From Rhodospirillales bacterium (GTDB lineage: Bacteria > Pseudomonadota > Alphaproteobacteria > Rhodospirillales > SHVU01), in the NCBI GenBank assembly GCA_009691105.1, contig SHVU01000010.1, positions 1 to 64,000 on the forward strand: a stretch of 64,000 bases of DNA. The letters run 5' to 3'. Below, in pieces: positions 27,209 through 35,525 of this stretch. A program made the translations under genes and the position numbers. The notes under the pieces are model-generated. The model saw only the letters and a list, made by a program, of their open reading frames with translations, did not search any database and was not told where the DNA came from. Each line of letters opens with the position of its first letter. The first letter of the stretch is position 1.

Positions 27209-29446
27209 CTAGGTCGCTTCGACGAAGCTCGTCATCACCTTCTTGGTGCCGGCTTTCTCGAAGGCGATCTCAAGCTTCGGACCGTCGATGGCGAGGATCC
27301 GCCCGTAGCCGAACTTCTGATGGAAAATCCGCTGGCCGGTCGCGAAGACGGAGCCGGAGTTGACCGGAGCAAAGCTTGGCGATTCCGGTCCGACCAGACG
27401 CAAAGCATGGCGCGGGCGCGGCGCGGCGAGAACCGGAGCGTCGTCGAAGCGTGACCGTCCTCCGGCCTCGGCCAAAAGTCCCGGCTCGACGAGAGCCTCG
27501 ACATTGGCGGCCGGAAGCTCGGCGATGAACCGGGACGGCAACGGATTCTGCCATTGGTTATAGACGCGACGGCTCCCCACAAAGCTGATGATGGCGCGGC
27601 GCTTGGCGCGGGTCAGGCCGACATAGGCGAGACGACGCTCTTCCTCGAGGCCCTTTGGCCCTTCTTCTTCCAAGGTGCGCTGGTTCGGGAACAGCCCCTC
27701 CTCCCAGCCGGGAAGAAACACGGTGTCGAACTCAAGGCCCTTGGCGCCGTGGAGGGTCATGAGACTCACTTTGTCCGTGCCGGCAGCTTCCTGGTTTTCC
27801 ATGACCAAGCTAACGTGCTCGAGAAATCCTTGCAGGTTCTCGAACTCGGCCAGCGCCGCGATCAGCTCCTTTAAGTTCTCGAGCCGGCCCGGAGCTTCGG
27901 GCGTCTTGGCCTGGCGCCACATCGCGGTGTAGCCGGATTCGTCCAAGACCTGCGCGGCAAGATCGGCATGCGCAATGGTCGCAAGCTGCGATCGCCACCG
28001 CGCCATATCGCCAAGCAGGCGAATGAACGTGGCGCGCGGCTGCGGCTTGAGTTCGTCGGTCTCGACCAGGCGCGCGACGGCCATGGTCAGAGGAATCTTT
28101 TCGGCGCGGGCGAACTCGTGGACCGTGCGAAAGGTCGTGTCGCCAAGACCGCGTTTCGGAACATTGGCGATCCGCTCGAACGCCAGATCGTCGGCGGGCT
28201 GCACGATAACGCGCAAATAGGCGACGGCGTCGCGGATTTCCTGGCGCTCGTAGAATCGCGGCCCGCCGACTACGCGGTACGGAACGCCCAGCGTGATCAA
28301 GCGCTCTTCGAATTCGCGGGTTTGGAAACCGGCGCGCACAAGAATGGCGATACCGCTCAACGGCTCACCCTTGGTTTGGCGCGATTCGATCTCATCACCG
28401 ATGAAACGGGCTTCGTCCTCGCCGTCCCAGAGCCCAACGACCCGCACCGGCTCGCCTTCGGCGGACTCGGTCCACAGCGTCTTACCGAGACGGCCTTGGT
28501 TATGCGCGATCAGCTCCGATGCGGCAGCGAGGATATGCGGCGTCGAGCGATAGTTGCGCTCCAACCGAATAACTGTGGCGCCCAGAAAATCGGCCTCGAA
28601 GCGCAGGATGTTGCCGATCTCGGCGCCGCGCCAGGAATAGATCGACTGATCGTCGTCACCGACGCAGCAGAGATTGCGATGCGCCTGGGCGAGAAGACGT
28701 AGCCACAGGTATTGCGAGACGTTGGTGTCCTGATACTCGTCGACCAGGATGTAGCGAAACTGCTGCTGATAGCGCGCCAAGACGTCTGGCTGCTTCTGAA
28801 AGAGCGTGATGACGTGAAGCAGCAGATCGCCAAAGTCGCAGGCGTTCAGGGTCGCAAGACGCTCCTGATAGTCCGTGTAAAGACGGAGCGCCTGACCATC
28901 GGCGATCTTAGCCCCTTCAACGGCGGAGACCTTGTCCGGGGTCAGGCCGCGATCCTTCCAGCGCGAGATGGCGGCCTGAAGGGCCCGAGGCGGCCAGCGT
29001 TTCTCATCGATCTCGTGGGATTCGAGGAGCTGCTTGAGGAGACGCAGCTGGTCATCCTGATCGAGAATCGAGAAGTTCGGCTTCAAGCCGATCGCCTCGG
29101 CATGAGCCCGCAGGATCCGAGCACTCAAGGCGTGGAACGTACCGATCCACCACCCTTCGACCGCCCGGCCAAAGAGGCGCGCGGCGCGCTCCCGCATTTC
29201 GGCGGCGGCTTTGTTGGTGAAAGTAACGGCCAAGACCTCCCAGGGTCGGGCCTTGCCTTCGAGCAGAAGATGGACGAAACGGGTCGTAAGGACGCGGGTC
29301 TTGCCCGTCCCGGCGCCGGCCAGCACCAGCACAGGCCCATCGGTCGCCAGCACAGCATCGCGCTGGCGATCGTTCAAGCCTTCTAGATAGCTGCGGTTTG
29401 GTTCCGTTGAGGCGGCCAAATGGTCCGCCTCATGCGACTCGATCAT
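27209..29446 (-). CDS. uvrD: UvrD/PcrA-type superfamily 1A DNA helicase
   Basis: A 745-residue 3'-5' DNA helicase of repair and replication restart. Visible motifs are the Q motif LNDRQRDAV, Walker A LAGAGTGKTRVLTTR, DEYQDTN (Walker B), VGDDDQSIYSWRGA (motif III), RNYRST (motif IV), LMTLHGAKGLEFDTVF (motif V) and YVGLTRAKRRAI (motif VI). The C-terminus carries FHQKFGYGRILAIDG, the RNA-polymerase-binding Tudor-like tail found in UvrD and PcrA. The length is normal. prmA follows in the same transcription unit. Confidence 0.94.
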   Translation of the reverse strand: MIESHEADHLAASTEPNRSYLEGLNDRQRDAVLATDGPVLVLAGAGTGKTRVLTTRFVHLLLEGKARPWEVLAVTFTNKAAAEMRERAARLFGRAVEGWWIGTFHALSARILRAHAEAIGLKPNFSILDQDDQLRLLKQLLESHEIDEKRWPPRALQAAISRWKDRGLTPDKVSAVEGAKIADGQALRLYTDYQERLATLNACDFGDLLLHVITLFQKQPDVLARYQQQFRYILVDEYQDTNVSQYLWLRLLAQAHRNLCCVGDDDQSIYSWRGAEIGNILRFEADFLGATVIRLERNYRSTPHILAAASELIAHNQGRLGKTLWTESAEGEPVRVVGLWDGEDEARFIGDEIESRQTKGEPLSGIAILVRAGFQTREFEERLITLGVPYRVVGGPRFYERQEIRDAVAYLRVIVQPADDLAFERIANVPKRGLGDTTFRTVHEFARAEKIPLTMAVARLVETDELKPQPRATFIRLLGDMARWRSQLATIAHADLAAQVLDESGYTAMWRQAKTPEAPGRLENLKELIAALAEFENLQGFLEHVSLVMENQEAAGTDKVSLMTLHGAKGLEFDTVFLPGWEEGLFPNQRTLEEEGPKGLEEERRLAYVGLTRAKRRAIISFVGSRRVYNQWQNPLPSRFIAELPAANVEALVEPGLLAEAGGRSRFDDAPVLAAPRPRHALRLVGPESPSFAPVNSGSVFATGQRIFHQKFGYGRILAIDGPKLEIAFEKAGTKKVMTSFVEAT

Positions 29447-29524
29447 GACGGAACTATAGGTGCAGGTCGGACGCGATGCCAGCGCACCGCGTCTCGCACC
29501 TTCGCGCGATGCGATTCGCGGCGG

Positions 29525-29899
29525 CTATTTCTTTTTCCGGGTCGTCGCGAGGAGTGCCAGAAAATCCTGACGCGCGTCTTCGGGCATCGCGTAACGCTGG
29601 AAAATTTGCTCGGCCTCGCGCTCCGCAGCCGAGGAACCTGCCGGCGTCGTTATCGCCGACGGCGACGGAGCAATACGAACGCCCACACCGTGTGGATCGG
29701 CGGTCACGACAACGCCGGCCGCGCCGAGCGCGTTTTGGATCGCCGTCAAATTGTTGGGAAAGGGCGTGCGCGCGCCGCGTTCGAAATCCGCGACGGTTTG
29801 CTTGGCGACGTTGGCGTGCTTGGCAAGTTCAGCTTGATTCCAGCCGGCCAACGCCCGCGCCGCCTTGCACAGCTTGCCCGTAAATCGCGCGTCATCCAT
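29525..29899 (-). CDS. XRE-family transcriptional regulator
   Basis: A 124-residue protein with a helix-turn-helix at residues 12-66 (GWNQAELAKHANVAKQT is the HTH core, then FERGARTP). A linker follows and a charged C-terminal tail ends in TTRKKK. The ATG at 29899 follows a GAGG site; an upstream frame from 29974 would run through the AT-rich promoter and is rejected. Its start lies next to two overlapping palindromes (29908-29929) that cover the -35 box of a divergent promoter. It is therefore likely an autoregulated repressor of the secreted-protein gene on the other side. Confidence 0.85.
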   Translation of the reverse strand: MDDARFTGKLCKAARALAGWNQAELAKHANVAKQTVADFERGARTPFPNNLTAIQNALGAAGVVVTADPHGVGVRIAPSPSAITTPAGSSAAEREAEQIFQRYAMPEDARQDFLALLATTRKKK

Positions 29900-29907
29900 T
29901 CCGACCT

Positions 29908-29929
29908 CAATATTAAATATTGACAATAT
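29908..29929. promoter_or_regulatory. Overlapping palindromic operator
   Basis: Two perfect inverted repeats share a half-site: CAATATT-A-AATATTG (29908-29922) and ATATTG-A-CAATAT (29917-29929). They stand out as an AT-only patch in GC-rich DNA, directly next to the XRE start and overlapping the TTGACA at 29920. Three tandem half-sites of alternating orientation are what a dimeric HTH regulator would bind cooperatively. Confidence 0.6.
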
Positions 29930-29949
29930 CACACTACCTAAATATAAAT
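29920..29949 (+). promoter_or_regulatory. Near-consensus sigma70 promoter toward the secreted protein gene
   Basis: TTGACA at 29920-29925 and TATAAA at 29944-29949 are separated by 18 bp and read toward the gene at 30023. It is one of the best matches to a housekeeping promoter in the window. The -35 hexamer lies inside the palindromic operator, so regulator binding should block RNA polymerase. Confidence 0.6.
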
Positions 29950-30022
29950 ACACGACCTCAGGCTGGTCGTTCAAGCACCGTTTTCTGTCATGTCACCGCT
30001 CATCACACACGGAACGCAGGCC

Positions 30023-30343
30023 ATGACCCGGCTGACGCGGATCCTGATCGCCCTCGCCGCTGGCGCCGCCGCGCTGACGTTGAGCGTCTCCGTCAACGCC
30101 GCCGATGCCGCCCCATCCTGTGCCCGACGTCCGGCGGTCGTCGACGGGCTAAAGCGGAATTTCGCCGAAGTCCCGGTCGCAGTCGGCTTGCAGGCCGACG
30201 GCTCGATGATGGAAGTCTTTGCGTCGCCAAAGACGGGAAGCTGGACCATCGTCGTCACGCGTCCCAACGGCACAAGCTGCGCGGTCGCCGACGGCGAAAA
30301 CATCGAAGTACGGCCGGTGTCCGCCCTCGAATCTGGTAGCTAA
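30023..30343 (+). CDS. Small secreted protein, unknown function
   Basis: This 106-residue protein starts MTRLTRILIALAAGAAA and has a typical Sec signal peptide ending around VNAADA (residues 24-29). The mature part of about 77 residues contains two cysteines (APSCARRP and GTSCAVAD) and the segment TGSWTIVVTRPNGTSC, giving a compact beta-rich domain probably closed by one disulfide. I recognise the general pattern from uncharacterised alphaproteobacterial proteins but no function is known to me. The ATG at 30023 follows GGAACGCAGG; an earlier in-frame ATG at 29990 is too close to the promoter. It is divergent from the XRE gene. Confidence 0.75.
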   Translation: MTRLTRILIALAAGAAALTLSVSVNAADAAPSCARRPAVVDGLKRNFAEVPVAVGLQADGSMMEVFASPKTGSWTIVVTRPNGTSCAVADGENIEVRPVSALESGS

Positions 30344-30460
30344 TTAGCGCGCTCGATGTGTGACGGCGCAGACGGGATAGAATCCTAGATTTTTTTGGTG
30401 TGCGCTTCCGCCCGGGCGTGGACTTCGGGTTGGAATCTATGCCATTGGAGTAGCGTGCTC

Positions 30461-31486
30461 ATGTTCGCCCGATTGTCCGTCCTCCGCCTTCTCATCCTCG
30501 CCGGACTGGTCGCCGTTGGCGTCAGCCTCGCGAACGATCGCGTCTTTGCCGCGACGCCGTCCGAAGAACCCGCCGCCCATGTTCTGGGCGCGATGGTCGG
30601 GCTACGCATCAGCGTGCCGCCCGACGCGCGTAGCGCTCAGACGCTGGGCGCCGAGCGCGCCGGCGGCGGCGTCGTGATCGATGAGAATGGATTAGTGGTG
30701 ACGATCGGCTATTTGATCTTGGAAGCCGGCCGCATCGACATCATCAAAGCCGATGGCGAAGCCGTTCCGGCCCACGTCGTCGGCTACGATCATGAATCCG
30801 GCTTCGGCCTGGTGCGCGCCGAATCCGCGCTCGGCATTAAACCGATCCGACTAGGTCAATCCTCGGCGCTGGCCGAGGGCGACCGCGTGCTCGCCGTCAG
30901 CGTCGGGCCGCGCCCGGTCACTCCCGGCTACGTCGTGTCGCGCAAGCCGTTTGCCGGCGGGTGGGAATACCTGGTCGAGAACGCGATCTACACGTCGCCG
31001 CCGCATCAGAATTTCGGCGGTGCCGCCTTGATCAACGAGGAAGGACGGCTGGTCGGCATCGGCTCGCTCTATATCAACGTTGCGCTTCCCGGAGCGCAGC
31101 CATTGCCCGGCAATATGTTCGTCCCGATCGACGATCTGAAACTGATCTTCACCGACATGATCGAGCACGGCCGGCGCGCCAAAGGGCAAAAGCCGTGGCT
31201 CGGCGTCAACACCGAGGAAGCGTTCGGCCGCGTCTTCGTGTCGCGCGTCACGCCGGGCAGCCCGGCCGAGAAAGCCGGCATCAAAGCGGGCGACATCATC
31301 ATGGGCGTCGGCGGCCGCCGCGTCGAAAGCATGATCGACTTTTATCGAAAGATTTGGACGCTGGGCGAACCTGGCATCGCCGTGCCGCTCGACGTGCTGC
31401 AGCAGTCGAGCGATCTCACGATCCGCAAAGTCGACGTGCCGTCGGTCAGCCGTTACGACTGGCTGAACATCAAGCGCGGGTACTGA
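30461..31486 (+). CDS. Secreted HtrA/DegP-like pseudoprotease with PDZ domain
   Basis: A 341-residue protein with an N-terminal signal or anchor helix (residues 7-30), a trypsin-like double barrel (residues 45-235) and a PDZ domain (residues 245-325, around GSPAEKAGIKAGDIIMGVGG). The fold landmarks align with DegP, but all three catalytic positions differ. The His of VVTNxHV is Tyr84 (VVTIGYLI), the Asp of SDIALI is Gly114 (ESGFGLV), and the Ser of GNSGG is Phe185 (QNFGG). It should bind but not cut peptides, for example as a periplasmic scaffold or chaperone. It lies 117 nt downstream of the small secreted protein on the same strand. Confidence 0.85.
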   Translation: MFARLSVLRLLILAGLVAVGVSLANDRVFAATPSEEPAAHVLGAMVGLRISVPPDARSAQTLGAERAGGGVVIDENGLVVTIGYLILEAGRIDIIKADGEAVPAHVVGYDHESGFGLVRAESALGIKPIRLGQSSALAEGDRVLAVSVGPRPVTPGYVVSRKPFAGGWEYLVENAIYTSPPHQNFGGAALINEEGRLVGIGSLYINVALPGAQPLPGNMFVPIDDLKLIFTDMIEHGRRAKGQKPWLGVNTEEAFGRVFVSRVTPGSPAEKAGIKAGDIIMGVGGRRVESMIDFYRKIWTLGEPGIAVPLDVLQQSSDLTIRKVDVPSVSRYDWLNIKRGY

Positions 31487-31495
31487 CGCGCCGGC

Positions 31496-32188
31496 CTAAC
31501 CCGGCTCGACGTCGATAGCGTAGCCGGCGCCGCGGACCGTTCGGATCACGTCCGCTTCTCCGATCCGATTGAGCGCTTTGCGCAACCGCAGGACGTGAAC
31601 GTCGACCGTGCGCGGCTCGACGTCCAAATCTCGGCCCCAGACCTGATCCAAAAGTTGCTCGCGGGAGAACACCCGGCGCGGCTTTTCCATGAGAGTCCGT
31701 AACAGGCGGAATTCGGTCGGTCCGAGCTTGACCGCCGAGCCGGCGCGCGAGACGCGATGCGCCGCCAAATCCATGACGACGTCGCCGTATTCAAGCCGCT
31801 CTTCGCTCAAGGCCGGACGCGAACGCCGCAAGATGGCGCGAACCCGGGCGATGAGCTCCTTGGGCGAGAACGGTTTGGTCAAATAATCGTCGGCGCCGCT
31901 TTCGAGGCAGTGGACGCGATCCGATTCCTCGCCGCGCGCCGTCACCATGACCACTGGTAAGCGACGGGTTGCCGCTCCGCGCCGGATCCGACGGCAGACC
32001 TCGAGGCCGGATAGCTTCGGCAGCATCCAGTCGAGAACGACGACGTCCGGCGTTTCCTCGGCGAGCGCGATCAGCGCTTCCTCGCCGTCGCTGGCAATGG
32101 CCGTCCGAAATCCGTCTTTCTCGAGGTTGTAGCGAATGACCTCAACGAGGGGCGGCTCGTCCTCGACGATCAGCGCGAGAGGTTTCAT
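31496..32188 (-). CDS. phoB: Phosphate regulon response regulator PhoB
   Basis: A 230-residue OmpR-type response regulator. The receiver domain (1-122) has the acidic pair in VEDEPP, the phosphoacceptor in VVLDWMLPK and the Lys in LTKPFSPKEL. The winged-helix DNA-binding domain covers residues 130-228 (LGPTEFRLLRTLMEKP, RTVDVHVLRLRKAL). It activates Pho-box promoters such as the array upstream of pstS. Its ATG overlaps the phoU stop by 4 nt, so it is the last gene of the pst operon. The sensor gene phoR lies at the other end of the cluster. Confidence 0.95.
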   Translation of the reverse strand: MKPLALIVEDEPPLVEVIRYNLEKDGFRTAIASDGEEALIALAEETPDVVVLDWMLPKLSGLEVCRRIRRGAATRRLPVVMVTARGEESDRVHCLESGADDYLTKPFSPKELIARVRAILRRSRPALSEERLEYGDVVMDLAAHRVSRAGSAVKLGPTEFRLLRTLMEKPRRVFSREQLLDQVWGRDLDVEPRTVDVHVLRLRKALNRIGEADVIRTVRGAGYAIDVEPG

Positions 32189-32907
32189 GTCCGCTCGGAC
32201 GGGTTGGTGGACGGGGCCGTACTGGCGGCATCGACCTTGCGGCGCTCTTCGACGGGCAACTTGCCGCGGATCAGGAACAGGACCGATTCCGCGACGTTGG
32301 TCGCATGGTCGCCGACCCGCTCGATATTCTTGGCGATGAACAGAAGATGCGTGCAGGGCGAAATGTTGCGCGGATCTTCCATCATGTAGGTCAGAAGTTC
32401 GCGAAACAGGCTGGTGTGAAGCTGGTCCACCGCCTCGTCCTGAGCCAGCACGTCTTCGGCCTTCTCGGCATCGCGCGCCACATATGCATCCAACACCGTC
32501 TTGACCATGGTCTGAGCGAGTTGGCCCATCCGCGCGATCGAGTGGATCGACAGCGCCGGCGAGGCATCGGCGATGGCGGAGATGCGCTTGGCGACGTTCT
32601 TGGCGTAGTCGCCGATGCGCTCGAGGTCAGCCGCGATCTTGATCGCGGCAACCGCGGCGCGCAGGTCGTCGGCCATGGGCTGACGCAACGCCAGGAGCCG
32701 CAGCGCCAAGGCATTGACCTCGGTTTCGATCTCGTCGATGCGGCGGTCACGCTCGATGATCCGCGCCGCCGCTTCGATGTCGTGCTTGACCAGAGCCTCG
32801 AACGTTTCAGCGAGTTGCGATTCCGCAAGGCCGCCCATCTCGGCGATCTTGCTCTCGAGCCGCGTCAGCTCGGTGTCGAAGGATTTGACGATGTGTTCGG
32901 ACGCCAT
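32185..32907 (-). CDS. phoU: Phosphate signalling protein PhoU
   Basis: A 240-residue all-helical protein of two PhoU three-helix bundles. Metal-site motifs of the E/DxxxD type are present in ERIGDYAKNVAKR (near residue 90) and ERVGDHATNVAES (near residue 195). PhoU links PstB activity to PhoR and represses the regulon under phosphate excess. The ATG at 32907 is at the normal family start (MASEHIVKSFDTEL). A longer frame to 32979 would overlap pstB. It lies between pstB and phoB, the standard order. Confidence 0.94.
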   Translation of the reverse strand: MASEHIVKSFDTELTRLESKIAEMGGLAESQLAETFEALVKHDIEAAARIIERDRRIDEIETEVNALALRLLALRQPMADDLRAAVAAIKIAADLERIGDYAKNVAKRISAIADASPALSIHSIARMGQLAQTMVKTVLDAYVARDAEKAEDVLAQDEAVDQLHTSLFRELLTYMMEDPRNISPCTHLLFIAKNIERVGDHATNVAESVLFLIRGKLPVEERRKVDAASTAPSTNPSERT

Positions 32908-32935
32908 GGCGTTCGTTCCATTCAATCCGCTTCGG

Positions 32936-33757
<822 letters not shown>

Positions 33758-33767
33758 GGGCCCCTCC

Positions 33768-35516
33768 TTAGAACTGAGCGCCGGCGAATCGCTTCTTCAA
33801 GCGATTGCGGACGACGATGGCAAAGGCATTCATGCTCGCGACGAGCGTGATCAAAAGCAGCGTCGTGACGAACACCATGGGCTTGCCGGCTTCGGAATTG
33901 CGCGACTGAAAGCCGACGTCATATATGTGGAAGCCAAGATGCATGAAACTCCGTTCCAGATGCAGGAACGGGAAGATGCCGTCGATCGGCAGCTCCGGCG
34001 CCAATTTGACGACGCCGACCAGCATCAACGGCGCGACTTCGCCGGCGCCACGCGCCATCGCCAGAATGACCCCGGTCATGATCCCGGGCATGGCCTGTGG
34101 CAAGACGACGCGACGAATTGTCTGCCACTTGGAAGCGCCGCAGGCGAGCGAGCCTTCGCGGACACTCAGCGGCACGGCGGCCAACGCTTCTTCTGACGCA
34201 ACGATCACGACCGGGACGGTCAAGATGGCGAGCGTGAGCGACGACCACAGCAAGCCGCCGGTTCCGAACGTCGGGCTCGGTAAGCGTTCCTGGAAGAACC
34301 AGGCGTCGATCGACCCGCCGACGAGATAGGCGAAGAAGCCGAGGCCGAAGACGCCGTAGACGATCGACGGAACGCCGGCAAGATTGTTGACCGAGATACG
34401 GACCGCGGCGACGAGACGCCCTTGCTTGGCGTATTCGCGCAGGTACAGCGCCGTGATCACGCCGAACGGCGTCACGGCGACGACCAGCAAGAGAGTCATT
34501 GCGAAGGTGCCGAAGATCGCCGGCAACACGCCGCCCTCGGTATTGGCTTCGCGGGGCTCGTCGCTCAGGAATTCCCACCAGCGCGATAGATACACGCCGA
34601 TGGCCTGGAACACGTTCAAAGCATTGGCGGGATACATCCGGACGATTCCGGCCAGCGGCACTTTGATCTCGCGGCCGGTGACGTCCGCAAAGACGATTTC
34701 GTTGCGCGCATTCTCGGCCTTCAAGGCGTTGGCTTCGCCGACGAGGCGCTGATACTGCGCTTGGAGCTCGACGGAACGGGTGGCGAGCTCGTCGGTGGCG
34801 CGACGGTGCTCCGAGCTGCCCTCGCCGTCGGTCAGCGCCACCTTGCGAACATGCAGCCGCTCGGCTTCGAGTTCGTGGTTAATGGCGCCGATGCCGTCGC
34901 GTTCCAGCTCGCGAATGCGCGCCCATCGCGCCCGAGCGCGATCATGGGCTTGGTCGAGAACGGCGCGGTCAAGATCGGCAGCAGACCGTGACTGGCCAGA
35001 CAACGTCGCCGTCTTGATCCGTCCGATCAAAGGACCCCATTCAAGACGCTCGACGAAATGGTAATCCGCGGGATGAGCGACGCTGGCCACGGTGTGGTCG
35101 GATACCCAGCTAAAATCCTCGTTGTAGAGATCGTAGTTGCCGATCCGGTAAAGCGTTCGGTTGGCGTGACCGTCGGCGGCATCCATGGCCCGTTGCGCTT
35201 CGGGCGACATCCGGCCGCGCTCGTCGGCGGCCGGCCGGTACAGCTCGGACCGGATCGGTTCGCCGGCAATGATGGTCGCGCCATCGGTCAGGCGGATTTC
35301 GGCGATCGGTTTCGGATAGAACGTCGCAATACCGTTCCAAAAGACCAGGAACAGTAACCCGACGATCATCAGAACGCCGAGCGCCAACGCGCCGCCCAAG
35401 CCCCACAGATATGGCTCGCCATAGGCGCTGAGAGCGGTAGCGCGCAAAGACGACGCCGATTGCGCCGGGGTCCGGTCGGTCGGGTTGTCGTCGCGCGCGA
35501 TGGGCACGGTGTCCAT
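33768..35516 (-). CDS. pstA: Phosphate ABC transporter permease PstA, extended form
   Basis: A 582-residue permease, about twice the length of E. coli PstA. Residues 1-60 contain one membrane helix ([17 protein letters not shown]). Residues 70-310 are an extra, mostly soluble and partly coiled region ([17 protein letters not shown]) that should face the periplasm. The C-terminal 270 residues are the permease domain with the EAA loop [22 protein letters not shown]. Long PstA forms occur in other Proteobacteria, so the extension is a known variant. It forms the membrane pore with PstC. Confidence 0.92.
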   Translation of the reverse strand: MDTVPIARDDNPTDRTPAQSASSLRATALSAYGEPYLWGLGGALALGVLMIVGLLFLVFWNGIATFYPKPIAEIRLTDGATIIAGEPIRSELYRPAADERGRMSPEAQRAMDAADGHANRTLYRIGNYDLYNEDFSWVSDHTVASVAHPADYHFVERLEWGPLIGRIKTATLSGQSRSAADLDRAVLDQAHDRARARWARIRELERDGIGAINHELEAERLHVRKVALTDGEGSSEHRRATDELATRSVELQAQYQRLVGEANALKAENARNEIVFADVTGREIKVPLAGIVRMYPANALNVFQAIGVYLSRWWEFLSDEPREANTEGGVLPAIFGTFAMTLLLVVAVTPFGVITALYLREYAKQGRLVAAVRISVNNLAGVPSIVYGVFGLGFFAYLVGGSIDAWFFQERLPSPTFGTGGLLWSSLTLAILTVPVVIVASEEALAAVPLSVREGSLACGASKWQTIRRVVLPQAMPGIMTGVILAMARGAGEVAPLMLVGVVKLAPELPIDGIFPFLHLERSFMHLGFHIYDVGFQSRNSEAGKPMVFVTTLLLITLVASMNAFAIVVRNRLKKRFAGAQF

Positions 35517-35525
35517 GGTGCGGTC

